Assembly (NCBI RefSeq): GCF_030704535.1
Contig: NC_081821.1
Span: forward strand, 6,525,001-6,589,000
DNA: 64,000 nucleotides
Direction: 5' to 3'
From: Vitis vinifera
Taxonomy: Eukaryota; Streptophyta; Magnoliopsida; Vitales; Vitaceae
Shown piece after piece: positions 38,679-50,100 of the stretch. Position 1 is the first letter of the stretch. The number at the start of each line of letters is the position of its first letter. The notes beneath the pieces are model-generated. The model saw only the letters and a program-made list of their open reading frames with translations. It did not search any database and was not told the DNA's origin. The position numbers and the translations under genes were made by a program.

Positions 38679-40864
38679 CTAAGGCCTGAGAGCCAAAGAC
38701 AATCCGATTGTAGGACTGGTCTTGAGCTCCTGGATGTCCACATCCCCAGCAAGAGTTAAGAAAATCTTTGACACAAGTTGATGCTGGAAGAGAGCACCCA
38801 CCTTCCCAGTGGTGTCCGCCCGTGCTTTTATCACCGTCAAGGGGGCGACCTCATGCTGGGCTCCCAGGGTCAGAGATGTCTCATTCTGAGAAAACGTATG
38901 TTTCAGCTCTGCTGCAATGGCCGTGCTCGTCAGCGGGTTAATTAACCCGAAACAGGAAGCCTTTGCAGTATCCCCCTTGTCTTCCCTGCATACATAACAT
39001 CATCAACATTAAATCAAAGGGATCAACTCCATTCTGTGTACAAGAGGGAGCACTTCGGAGGGAGAAAAGGAATAACTCACAAGGTCAACGAAGCAGACAC
39101 GATTGGGCTGCTGAAGCTCAAACCAGCATTGCATTTGGTGAAGTTCTTTAGAATGGTGTCGAATGCCAGATCAGTTCCAAGGGAGACGACACTGCTTCCG
39201 ATCACACCCGAGAAGCTCATCACTGGGTTTGTTGTCATCCCCTCAATCCCTGCTGTAATCCCCAGAAAATCGCGCAAATACCGAAGTTCTACCTGTTCAT
39301 GCCCACCATCATTACACTACTGAAGCTCCATTCCATACATATTCACACATTAAAACACAAAAGAAGGGAAAATTACCTTGCTAGACAACGGATCAGGAAC
39401 AATAAATCGCAGAACTGCGCTGATTCCAGGAACATGCTCCCCCACTGTAAGGTCAATCAAAACTGAATTTGCTCAAAACCATTCCTACTATGTACAATAC
39501 AAGATTTCAATGTATGCAAACTTTGATTCTCAACACACTTTCATCACCAAATAACACATCTCCATTTCATTTGTGCTCCTTCCTTAATTTTTTTTTTCCT
39601 AATTACATACTTAGTCTTAATTTCTTGGACTCCTCCACCAGCCACCCTGATAGATCGAGCACAATGAATGAATGGATCACCATCTAACATATCAATATCA
39701 ATATCTTGTGATGTAGCCATTTGTTTACACCTAATATGTTCTTTCACAACATATTGAATGAATTAAAAAAGCAAAGTACGATGCAAAAAATGATTTTTTT
39801 TTTTTTTTCTAATAGTCATAGTATGAAAGAAATAATTTTTTTTTTTTAATTTGCATTGATATTAATTTTTCTTGTCACACAATATTATGACTGCAGTAAT
39901 TTATTATTTATTCCAAGCTTTTATGTTGTAGTACATTATATTATAACATAGTTATATAATTGCATTTTTTTTTTCAAATATGCTTGATTTAGAATGAGTA
40001 TAAAGGAAATATATTTTGAAAATAGTTAATTAATGTCCTATTTGAGAAGCCTAGGAATTACATATGGCCAAAATGAACTCTAACCTAATTCTTGGTTGTT
40101 GTCATTTATTTCGTGCGAAGTCGACCGACAAATTTGAGCTGCACCATGAATATCAAAAAAAATTTAGGCAATATATAAAATTATATTATAATTTAAAAAT
40201 TAAATTTAAGATAGGAGGAAACATCTTTTATCAAAATGATCTTAATAGAAATCATTTATATTACGATATTAACTTCAAGTAATTGTTTTAATTTTCTGAT
40301 CAACTGCAATAGAAATTAAAAATAAAGATCAATATATTTATGAGAAATCTCAAAGATTCTTTCAAAATCTTTCAAGAAAGTACATCTGATTTTTTTTTCC
40401 TGTTATTTTATGGCATAGGGGCATTTTTTAGGGCATATTTTCGGCCCATGCTCTAAATGATTAGGAGAAGCCTAAGTCCATGACATTATGGTATGGATGA
40501 GCATGAGACATGCAACTCATTGAAATCAAATATATGTAGTGGATTCTAATAATATTTTCATAACAATAAAGAAAACCCAGAAATTTATAAAAATAAAAAA
40601 TAAAAAATCAGCTAAGAGGGGAAATTACATCTCAAGGCCAAATCATAGCTCCAGTCGCAGCACCCATAGTGATAGTGCATTGGTGGTTGCTCTGTATAAT
40701 CCCTGTACAGGAGATCTAACACAAGAAAAATAAAGCAAGAGTATGAGCCCATGTGCAGAAAGAAACTACATTGTCTGAAAATGGAAAAGATTTGGAGAAG
40801 AGAAACCGATACAACCTCTAGCCTTTCTGCCGATTTCAAGGTAGAAACTAGGACGATACGCCAT
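38679..40864 (-). CDS. Divergent VDAC/mitochondrial porin-like protein
   Basis: Five minus-strand exons fit in phase: 40864-40816, 40715-40629, 39444-39377, 39292-39081 and 38985-38679; 723 nt, 240 residues. The N-terminus MAYRPSFYLEIGRKARDLLY matches the VDAC start (x-Y-x-[ED]-IGKKARDLLY). Later parts follow the family: PGISAVLRFIVPDPLSSKVE, NPVMSFSGVIGSSVVSLGTD, NFTKCNAGLSFSSP, EDKGDTAKASCFGLINPLTS, and the C-terminus IGLSLALRP. VDACs are 19-strand beta-barrels of about 276 residues in the outer mitochondrial membrane passing metabolites. Here about 35 residues, or two to three strands, are missing between exons 2 and 3, where the peptide HYHYGCCDWSYDLAL is unlike ordinary VDACs. Either an exon was missed in the 1.2-kb intron 2 or this is a diverged porin with fewer strands. 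Exon ends and the junction between exons 2 and 3 are the weakest part. Confidence 0.72.
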
Positions 40865-40889
40865 TTTCCCTTTTCCGTTTTGGTTAGAA

Positions 40890-40925
40890 AGAATGGGAAT
40901 GGGAATGGAAATGGGAATGGGTTCT
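40890..40925. repeat. GGGAAT short repeat in the VDAC-like leader
   Basis: About five imperfect GGGAAT units on the + strand (ATTCCC on the transcribed strand) lie 30-60 bp upstream of the VDAC-like ATG, within the inferred 5' UTR or core promoter. Confidence 0.7.
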
Positions 40926-40959
40926 GGGTGGTTTATGTTTCTCTTTCTTCTGTTTGATT

Positions 40960-42232
40960 GGCAAGAAAATTTATTGGGGAGGAAAAGAAGAAGCCAAAGA
41001 GGAAACTTCCTCATGTGTACTAACAGATAGTGGACATATGTAAAAAACGAAGTTTCCATGAACTGCCCCCCGGGACCAGCTGACTATTTGGTCTTGCCTA
41101 GGATTTCACCATTTTCAGATATTGCACTCAAAGCCATTAGAATCATGGACGCAGAATCAATCATTCATCTGACTCTGGACTCGCATGCCCTGCACCTTCT
41201 ACTGTTTTTCACATCAAATTCCAACATCTCCTACCTTCTTCTCTCAATCTGAAACTAATATTGCTAATCGTCCAAGCACGTTTATAAGAATAATATTATT
41301 TAAATCTTCACTTTATGTCTTATTGTTTCTATTCTTCATCCCACTGTGGCAACAAAGCATGGATGATTTCATGAATTCAAATACCAAACTGTACACATTC
41401 ATTCATTTTCTAATAATGCACACAGACTGAATTTATGAAATGTAATTATTTCCTATAAATGGCATCTGTCCCAGAAAGATTTGTATTTTGTGTTGAAGAC
41501 ATGATTCCACAGTTCGGTTGATAATTTTTGTCTTGAGCTGGGCCAGCTGACCTCTCATTCTCTCTCTCTCTTATTGATTTTTTATAATAAAATTGGAACG
41601 TGTGCAACATGTTCAACTCTACCCCTGATGAAATGTCCCCATGTACAAGAGTTAATTAAAGAAGGGGTTACCATGTGCTCAATAGTTCAAAAGGAAGAGG
41701 AAAATAATTGAAGCTAACAAACCTTTTTGTACAACATGTGACAAAAACTAAGCTCAAAAATACTCCCATTGAAGATGCTGGTAAGGGAATTGGAAAAAAT
41801 GCCGGATTCAAGATAATGCTTCTCCATACTTAAATCTTATAAAGAGGGAATTTATTTTAGACTGGTAAGGAATAAGGAGAGGTTAGAATTTTGCAAAAGC
41901 AATCATTGTTGAGACCAAACATTTCAATCAAATGCTTTCAATCAGTGGAAGTGTCGGTCACAATGGTAATGACAGGTTAATGCAACTACCCATTCTATTT
42001 GCCATTTTCCTCGTATTGAAATTAGTCTCTTCCTCCAATTTATTCACCAAATACACAGCCAGATGCCTGTACAAACCAGTCACTGTTTCAAATCTATAAT
42101 CACATAGTTGTATAGCTAAAGCATATGTCGAGAAGTAGTACAAAAAATACATAGATTTCCTGATCACATCATTGGTATAGTGAAAGTGTATAAGACTTGT
42201 TGGTCCTTGATCAATTCATTGAACAAGAACCC
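40960..42232. other. Spacer between the VDAC-like and Lys/Glu-rich genes
   Basis: No gene recognised. Includes a short CT-rich run (tctctctctc near 41562) and, to the right, the 3' UTR of the Lys/Glu-rich gene. Confidence 0.4.
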
Positions 42233-42595
42233 TCAAGAGGAAGGGGTTGGGGCAGCTTCTCCAGATGGATTTGCTGCATTTTTTTCTGCTTCACTAAGCA
42301 GCTTTAGAATTTCTTCTCTCTTTGCTGCCAGATCCTTCATCTTGGCATCAAGCTTTTCAAGTTTAAGCTTTAGTTTCCCTGCATCCATCTTATCTAGAGG
42401 ATTCTTTTTCTTCTCCTTTCCACCATTTTCTTTGTCCTCCTTACTCTTACCATCCTTGTCTTTCTTCTTCTTTTCTTTTGTTTTCTCTTCCTTTTCTTCT
42501 TTCCCATCTGCATCATCATGTTTCTCTTTCTTCTCATGCTTGTCCTTCTCTTCCCCTTTGATTTCCTTCTTACCTGAATCTGCGGTCTCTCCCAT
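42233..42595 (-). CDS. Small Lys/Glu-rich coiled-coil protein
   Basis: A single-exon frame of 120 residues, MGETADSGKKEIKGEEKDK at the start and SGEAAPTPSS at the end. Residues 8-66 are almost wholly K, E, D and G (KEKE type). Residues 67-108 form a likely helix with heptad leucines (KLKLKLEKLDAKMKDLAAKR, EEILKLLSEAE). There is no signal peptide or membrane segment. I do not recognise the family. The helix ending in LKLLSEAE and the low chance of such a long biased frame with a clean ATG support a real gene, possibly with an untranslated first exon further upstream (acceptor-like tgtag near 42636). KEKE stretches are known from chaperone and proteasome partners, but nothing assigns a role here. 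Confidence 0.6.
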   Translation of the reverse strand: MGETADSGKKEIKGEEKDKHEKKEKHDDADGKEEKEEKTKEKKKKDKDGKSKEDKENGGKEKKKNPLDKMDAGKLKLKLEKLDAKMKDLAAKREEILKLLSEAEKNAANPSGEAAPTPSS

Positions 42596-44139
42596 ATTTA
42601 AATTAAATGCTGTAGATTTTGACTTGAGTTAGCTTCCTACATGTTAAAACAAAGAAAAGTAAATATATAGTGGCAAAAATTGCAGGTAAAATTCATGGAA
42701 GTGGAGCATAATCAATAAATATTGGTTAAATTTGTGATGACTTATTTTATTAATCTCATTACTGTGGTGCAAAATGAGTCTTTCTTCACTAATTTGAACT
42801 GCCTTGCCTTATGCATATCAGTAATATAAAGAAAAAACTTTCTACGGAATTCCATTACGGGTCGAATGGAATGGTTAATTTTGTTTGATTCCCAACTGGG
42901 TCTACCACTAGGGAAGGTGGTTATACTAGATCAGAACTTTCCAGAATGATCTACAGAAGAAAAAAAAAATTATTTAGTTGGAGCAGAGAGCAAAATAGGT
43001 TCTGGGTTAGTGTAATTGCAAAGACCTTAATGAATGATTTTGCCTTCACTAATGAAGAAAAGGAGCACAGGTGGAAGGAGAATGAATGATTTGATCTTTA
43101 CTAATAGGAGAAAACAGCATGGCAAGGCAAGGACAGTTGTGATTCTTTTCTCCAAGATTCATTATTGAAGACAAATATTGTAATGAAAGATAAACGTAAT
43201 GGAAAATGTCATGAAATTAATAGGTATTGCCAAACAAAATCACACACACAAGCAAGCAAGAATCGGAAGAAATAGAAAGCAGGAAGGACCTGGAATCTCA
43301 GAAGTTTTTTGCAGTAAGGATCGTAGAATTCCCACCTGTAACCCTTCAGGAAAATAATAAGTCAAGACTTGTTATTTGTAATGTGAGAATATGTGTGAAC
43401 ACAGACCACAAATGTAACTGGTGGCAGGGCTGGAGTTGCTTCTGCGGCAAATCTGAATGCCCACAAATTATGTCCTATTTCTCAGCCCCCAGTGATTTGG
43501 TATTTCCCCCTTTGTGTGGTTGTTTTGCATGCATCAATTATTCAATTATTCATGCCAAGCCACAAACCCAATAAATGGTTCTTGCAATTGCAAATGTATC
43601 TCAACAAATGCCCCTTGCAGTGTTAAGAACTTAGAACTCAGAACTCAGTCTTGATATAGATGATGGTTAAAAAACTTAAAAAAAGTGAAAAATGGCTCAG
43701 TGAGGGGAGTCAAAAGGAAGAAATGAAGGTGGAGTTTTATATTATTAGAATGCAATTCAATGCTGTACTTTCCACGACACCATTACATCAAACCCTCTGG
43801 CATCCAAATCTCTCCCTTTCTTTTTTAAATCTATCTGGCACTCCATTTTTTCCTACTCCTTTCCCCCTCAACTCTGTTTGCCTCGCTCTTTTTTCTTTAT
43901 TTCAAGTTCTCAACAGTCAGTCAATCAATGCAAATACAAAAAAGACAGACACCATCCCACTTTTCCCTCTTCCCCTTTTCACTCCTTACAATGTTATTAC
44001 GAGTGGACAACACTTTTGTTTTTCAACACAAACAGTTGATTTCATTGTTTCAATGTTCCTCACCCACTCTCTCCTCGCTGCCCCCCACAGCAATACAGGG
44101 TGCCTCTTCAATCTATTTTCAGCTACTACTAACTCTCCT
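42596..44139. other. Spacer between Lys/Glu-rich and MCTP genes
   Basis: Frames at 43227-43574 and 43660-44148 lack domains and are judged chance. The right end includes the MCTP 3' UTR. Confidence 0.4.
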
Positions 44140-47100
44140 CTACATTAACCTATCAGACAAGCTTGGAAGCCTCCTAAAGAAATTGAGGCTAGCTGGTGGC
44201 ATTGGGTCCCTGAACATGGGGTGGCGTAAGAAATAGAATCCTATGGCCACTGCCACCATTTTTGGTGGCACCGCATACAGTACCACTGTCACAATGAGGC
44301 ACACTCCTATGAATAATTTTGTGGCCCTTGGGTCCCTCCAGCTCACCAGTGCTTGCACCCTCTCGCCTTGGGTCGCAAAATCACCCAGTACTGTTTGGAC
44401 CCGGGCTGCCAGCATTCTCAACCGGTCGTATCGGGCTCGGATTATTTCGGGGGGCTTGGAACTTGGGATGGTGTCGAATTCCTCGTCAAGCTCATCCGGG
44501 TCCACAGTTTCCGCCTGAGAGAGTCTGATGTCCATGCCGGCTGGGATTTTGGGCCTGAAGCGGTAGTACCATAATCCGATCAAGAATATGTACAGGAAGC
44601 CCGTTGGGACTATTAAATCTGGGTACCAAACAAGCACCAAGTACAAGACGTGGACGAGTACAGTGGTGATTGGGTTCTTCCACCTTCGAATATCATCCAA
44701 CCATTTTGCCAAACCCACTGCCCATGCAAGCACCGCCACAATTCGAAACCAGTTGGCCTTGCTCTTTCTCATGCTCCAAGTGTGGGAGTCTGCGTCCAGC
44801 ATGTAACGGACCACCTCAGGCCCCAGCGGTGGCTCTGATCGTACAAGCCATGCTGCCACTATTTTAGTGGCGGCCCCACGCAGCGCCTCCTGCTGCGCCA
44901 CCCCCAGTGGGCGGAGATAGTGCATTCGTGGGAGCAGTGGCTGGCCGTAGATGGCGCAGGTTTCGGGCAACATTGAAGGACATGCGAAGCGAATCGCTAA
45001 TTCGATCTCCCCCATTTTCTTCAACCCGGTTCTCTGGAGGACGAGCAAGGGATAGGAATTGGTGTACACCTTGTTGCTCTCCAATGTGGATACGCGTATG
45101 CGGACTTTTCCTATACGGTAGTCAGGCTTCTCCTCCGGCATGTCTGGCGCAAACATTCGCAAGTTGTCGAATACTCCGATGGTCAGAACGGTGCATGGGT
45201 CGTAGACTTGCCACGTATACTGCTCGTTCCAGCGTGGGTCGAAGCTGTCTGTAATGGTCCTGGTTCTCACCCATTTCTTCCCATACTTGGCGACGCAGTA
45301 AGCATCGGTGGAACCTTTACCTCCGCCCTTCGTTTTCATGGGCAGCAATCCACGAGCCCCCAGGATTCCAAGCTCTAAAACACCCACCGCCGGCTTCCAC
45401 AGTTGCTTCGCCGTTGGCCGAAAGTCGCTGCACACCTGGGCTGCCTCGTCCAGCACGTGATACCCACCCTCCAAGCATAGCCGTAGATTGATTCTCCCAC
45501 AGTAGGGCCCACCTACGCACCCGCCATCCAGTGGGAACCATTTGGATGCCACGTGGCGCTCGTCTATTCGCTGCTCGATGGCGCTCACCGGCACTACGAC
45601 ATGGCCGAGAAGCAGGGCGTCCTTGGCCGTGCGGTCCTCCACCAACAGGATCAAGTGGTCCTCCAGAGCCTCGCCGGCGACGAAGACGAGGTCCTCATGC
45701 CAGAAGAATGAAGAACTGTGACTGCTCATGGACCCCCTCCTGGTCCGCACGGATTGGAACCCTAACTGCGCTTTCACGCGAACCTCTGGAGCTGTTAATG
45801 GAGGAAGATTCGAAGCAATGTGAAGGTCTTGTGCTTCCATCACTGTAACTCTGAGGTACCATAGCTTTGGCGACTGATAAACCTTTGAGCGCGTGTGGGC
45901 CACGTAGGGTGCGTCGGAACTCCATGATTCCGGAAATGCATCATCCGCCTGAGTTCCGATCCAAACTGAGAGCTGGATATCGCCAGATACGATGCCGGAA
46001 TTTTGATCGTCGGCGCCTTCAAGACGGTACCATTGCGGAGCAAGAGGACTATCCGGAGGATCTCGTACGGGCACATCTGAGAGATCGAAGCAAACGCCAC
46101 CGAGGAACTGTTCCGACGTTCCGTTCCAAACTGAGATCTCTAACGTGGCGCTTGCTGAATCGGACTTGTTGTAGCCGAGAGCAAAGACCTGGTGCCACTC
46201 AGGGTTTTCCCATGACTCACCAGGCCGTAGAGTCGCTGGTTTTGATCTCAAGAAGTGACCAGCAGTTCGGATCTTTACGCAGGGACTCTCGGTGGGTGAG
46301 AGTCGGCGGGCCTTGACGATTCGCACGAAGAGGTACTGCATGGGCTCCACAAGATCGTACGCCGTCATCTTCTCGGACTCGCTGGTGAACCTCCCACGGA
46401 TAACTTTTGGGGAGTAATCTCCGTTCGGTCTCCTCCAAAGCCTCACCCTTTCTCCACCTCCCATTTTCACACCCTGCACCATCCTCCTCATCTCCGATTG
46501 CACCTCCTCCGGCACATGATGCTCCGTCTGCAGACTCACTGGCGGCGGAGGTGACTCCTCAATGATCACAATTGGTGGCGACTGCGAGCCCTCCCTAACA
46601 ACCTCCATCTGCGCAACCGGAATCTCCAACGACTGCACTCTACTTTCCTCCACCGGTGGCTTCTTTACATCGGCCTGCGGTGGAGGTTCCTCCGGCGTCT
46701 TGGTCTCCTCAACCACCTCTTCGTCATAGTAATAAATCCTCAACCCAATCTCACCTCTAATCCAACTGAACACACTCTTCTTCTCCAAAGGAAAATACAC
46801 CAACCCTTCCTCTCCTCTCTTGGCAAACTGACTTCCATACAGCTTGACGCGCCCCAGAAAATGGTTCTTCCTGGAACTACCACCCCCATTCCCCATTCTC
46901 TTATCATTGAAGACCTCGATCTCCAGTTCCTCGACCTCCATGGTATCCGGATCCGAAACCAAGAACTCTAGCTTCTCGTTCCATACTGGATTCAAATCCC
47001 TGTACTTAGTAGTCGTTCGCTGCTTATGCCCGTCGAAGTCCACGATCACGTAAGGACTTGAGCTTCCCTGGCCGTCCTTGGGGAGAAGATCACGAGCGTC

Positions 47101-47169
47101 AACGATTTCGACAATGAGCTTGCGTTGGGTCTTGGATGGCGGTGGGGGTGGTTGAGCCGAGGTCGTCAT
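44140..47169 (-). CDS. Multiple C2 domain and transmembrane region protein (MCTP), QUIRKY-like
   Basis: One uninterrupted frame of 1009 residues. After a Pro-rich start (SAQPPPPPSKTQRKL) the first C2 domain (about 17-140) reads LIVEIVDARDLLPKDGQGSS, DLNPVWNEKLEF and NHFLGRVKLYGSQF. A Pro/Glu-rich linker (about 155-260) leads to C2 domains at about 275-400 (LFVRIVKARRLSP), 435-570 (LRVTVMEAQDLHIASNLPPL) and 595-740 (LELGILGARGLLPMKTKGGG, SFDPRWNEQYTWQVYDPC). The C-terminal phosphoribosyltransferase-C-like membrane region (about 835-1009) has hydrophobic segments TTVLVHVLYLVLVWYPDLIV and FIGVCLIVTVVLYAVPPKMV. This is the plant MCTP plan, and the N-terminus is close to Arabidopsis QUIRKY (MCTP15). 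MCTPs anchor the ER to the plasma membrane at plasmodesmata, and QUIRKY works with the receptor kinase STRUBBELIG in organ shape. Calcium-site aspartates look partly kept in C2A and C2D. Lack of introns is normal for the family. Confidence 0.95.
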   Translation of the reverse strand: MTTSAQPPPPPSKTQRKLIVEIVDARDLLPKDGQGSSSPYVIVDFDGHKQRTTTKYRDLNPVWNEKLEFLVSDPDTMEVEELEIEVFNDKRMGNGGGSSRKNHFLGRVKLYGSQFAKRGEEGLVYFPLEKKSVFSWIRGEIGLRIYYYDEEVVEETKTPEEPPPQADVKKPPVEESRVQSLEIPVAQMEVVREGSQSPPIVIIEESPPPPVSLQTEHHVPEEVQSEMRRMVQGVKMGGGERVRLWRRPNGDYSPKVIRGRFTSESEKMTAYDLVEPMQYLFVRIVKARRLSPTESPCVKIRTAGHFLRSKPATLRPGESWENPEWHQVFALGYNKSDSASATLEISVWNGTSEQFLGGVCFDLSDVPVRDPPDSPLAPQWYRLEGADDQNSGIVSGDIQLSVWIGTQADDAFPESWSSDAPYVAHTRSKVYQSPKLWYLRVTVMEAQDLHIASNLPPLTAPEVRVKAQLGFQSVRTRRGSMSSHSSSFFWHEDLVFVAGEALEDHLILLVEDRTAKDALLLGHVVVPVSAIEQRIDERHVASKWFPLDGGCVGGPYCGRINLRLCLEGGYHVLDEAAQVCSDFRPTAKQLWKPAVGVLELGILGARGLLPMKTKGGGKGSTDAYCVAKYGKKWVRTRTITDSFDPRWNEQYTWQVYDPCTVLTIGVFDNLRMFAPDMPEEKPDYRIGKVRIRVSTLESNKVYTNSYPLLVLQRTGLKKMGEIELAIRFACPSMLPETCAIYGQPLLPRMHYLRPLGVAQQEALRGAATKIVAAWLVRSEPPLGPEVVRYMLDADSHTWSMRKSKANWFRIVAVLAWAVGLAKWLDDIRRWKNPITTVLVHVLYLVLVWYPDLIVPTGFLYIFLIGLWYYRFRPKIPAGMDIRLSQAETVDPDELDEEFDTIPSSKPPEIIRARYDRLRMLAARVQTVLGDFATQGERVQALVSWRDPRATKLFIGVCLIVTVVLYAVPPKMVAVAIGFYFLRHPMFRDPMPPASLNFFRRLPSLSDRLM

Positions 47170-50100
47170 GGTGTCATTTTACAGTGGGAGTGTGTGTGAG
47201 CTCTCTTCTGGCAATGAATGGAGATGGAATGCGGACAAAATGATGGCCGTTGATAGCGGCGAGGACGGAAAGACAAAGAGGGGGGTGGGTTATCTGTCTT
47301 TGCTTTCAATTGTTTTGATATCTCTCACTCACTTTTTTGAATAAAAATTCCTTGATTATGTTTTGGGTATATTTATTTTTGATTTAGTTGCTTTTTGGTA
47401 ATTTCAGGAGGGAATGTGTCTGTTGGGCTGTTGGTTGGTTGGTTGCTGTGCTGATGCTTGGTGGAGAGTGAGAGAGATCAGATTCCATTCCCTCTCGTGA
47501 AGGTTTTCTTCGCTTTTTGCATTCCCTCCTTTTATGGGTTCCTAATTCCACTTCCTCTATCCCATTTCAAATTTATAATTTTTATATTTTATTTATTTGT
47601 AGATAATTTTCTTTTGAACTTGAAACATCAAACATGCTGTCCCCATCTGTCCCGGCCCCATTGGATCCATGTTTCACGTAGCTTGAAACACATTTATTAT
47701 GAATTGGGCTCCTCTTAGACTTGCCTTATCCTCCAATTCTAGGCTTGACTACGCCTGGTGGTGTATGCCACTAACTCAACCATTTTAGATCTTATGTTAT
47801 GTGATTTTCAATGGTCTAATTTAGTTGACAAGTTTTGTCTCCCAAGTACTATATCTGTGAAAAGAATCTCATCTAAATCTGGAATAGCTAACCCTGAAAA
47901 CTGATATTCCATTCTACTTGGATGACTCCATCAATACCCAAAGGCAAAACAGGGTGAGCTGAGACAGGAAGAGTCAAGTTTAAGACCGAGCTTAGACCAA
48001 GATTTGTGTCTTTTTTTTAAGTCAAGCAAGCTAATTTGTTTCTTTCAAATTGCTGAATTCAGTCATTGGTACTTGATTTCATGAGTGTCTCAAAGGTAAA
48101 TTTTAGGTATAAACGGATTACTTCTGATTTGGCTTTTAGGCATATGGGTCGGGTTCTAATGTGTGGAACGAAGTTATCAGAAACTTAATAAGAGTATTAA
48201 TTAGTGAAAAATATTGGGAGTAATTGCAGATGAGTGTTGACCACACCTTTGAGGAGGAAATTGAAGGATATTGTCCCTGTAAAGCAGAGTAGTGAAATCA
48301 GTGGATGATCAACCACTGTGTTGGCCCCAAAATGCCCACAACTTCACCCAGAGAACTAAAGTATTGAGAGAGATGAGTTCATGATTGGTGCAGTTATGAT
48401 TGAAAGCATGTGGAGAGCAATCGAAAGCTGACTGGCTGCTGGCTTGATGGTCTGGTACCACAATGGAAGCTGCTAGTAAGTGCAGAATTAATGGGAGATC
48501 TTCATAAGTCCTAATCCTAATTTCATCAGATTGCCCAATCATTTATGGTAATGTGAAGAATACATGACCTTCAGGATCAGATTAATATATAGCCACATGT
48601 GACAGATGCTGCAGTGGTTTATTCTCCTCAATTCCTTAACAAGTGTGCAAGTGACTTGGATCAAGGCGACAAAAGCATATATTTTTTTGATATAATATTA
48701 GAAATAAAAAACCCACCCCCTATACTGTGAAATCCTTCTAACATCCCATGTAAAATAAATCCAGTTTATTGTAATGAAAGGGGGGGGAGACCCAAACAGC
48801 TGGTATTCCTTATCTCAATCATTCCCTCATAGTATGAAAGTGGAAAGCTTGCGAAAGACACACTACGCAGCATAGTAATAGCGCCCAGCTAAGATGCCTC
48901 TGCAAGGCACACGATTCCACCTTCTAACCTTGGCCCCCCTCCTTTTTGTCAAAAGCACCCACCTCATTTTGAATAAAGCTTAAGAACAAAGCATCGCCTT
49001 TACCTCTTATTCTCCTATATCCCTTGATAACATGCTGAGGAGTGAAGTCTACTTTTTACCATTACATGACCTGTGACAAGTTTGAATTTTGGAGCTGCTA
49101 TTGTACGACTTCCACTAATTTTGTTTGCCTTACACATCTAGGGGAAATTCCTACTCGTCATTGTCATTCTAGTGCTTAAGATTTCAATCTTTCTGCCATG
49201 AATGAGAGCAAAAAGAAAAAATATCTAGCAAGGAAGTCCATTCAGGTTCATGGACTTCCAAGGTAGATAGATAGCCCTCCTCTGTAACCTTGGTAAATGT
49301 GGGATCCAAGTTTCATTGAGGGGTCTGTCACTGAGACTTTTGAGTCCTCATATCTACTTCCAATATTTATTGGAACTGAAATCTTAATCAGATTGAATTT
49401 GCCTAAATCAAGTTCAATATGATTATAATTGGATATCATGCATCCAATTTGAGATGAAGCCAACTGAATTTTATCTTTTGTGGGATTCAGATCATGATCT
49501 TATCGATTGACAGCCCCAGTTTGACCTTTAATATTAGTTTTCTCAACTTTACTTTTTCCACAGTTGCAAAATCTGGTGTGGACCATCCTTGTTGCTTTTT
49601 CACCTGATGTGTAGAAAGGGTCATTTATGCTGTAATGAATGGTTATTTTATTTTATTTTTTGAATTAGAGAACGATATTCTCTATCCATCCTTTTACTGT
49701 GATTCTTATAACGAATTTGGACAACCCAATTGGATCATATAACATCTCTTCTATTGTATCCCCCCATCTTTTTCTGTAACAAAACAAGTCTAAAATGGGA
49801 AAAAAAATCTCCCAATCTAGACTTTTCCCTTCCTCTACACAGGATAGAAATGAAGGCCTGAAGGCCTCCTCTTGACATATGCAGCAAGTAGTATCCATCA
49901 CCGGTTAAAATAAAGAAGATTTACACTTGTGTGAAACCTCCCCTTTCTCCTAAGGATACATTGTACACACATCATCACTTTTGGGCATGCATATTCCAAA
50001 GAAGCTTCTCGTTCCCGCGTCATCTATAGGTTGATTTGGTGTCCTTTTGTGGAGTGGTGAAGTATACTGCTTATAGAATCTGATCCTGTCACAAAGTGAT

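Noticed and set aside
42180-42632. 150-codon Ser/Phe-rich + strand frame
   Set aside because: It is the antisense reading of the Lys/Glu-rich gene, whose AAG/GAA codons give TTC/CTT on the other strand.
44243-47053. Many + and - strand frames of 60-149 codons
   Set aside because: All are shadows inside the 1009-codon MCTP frame.
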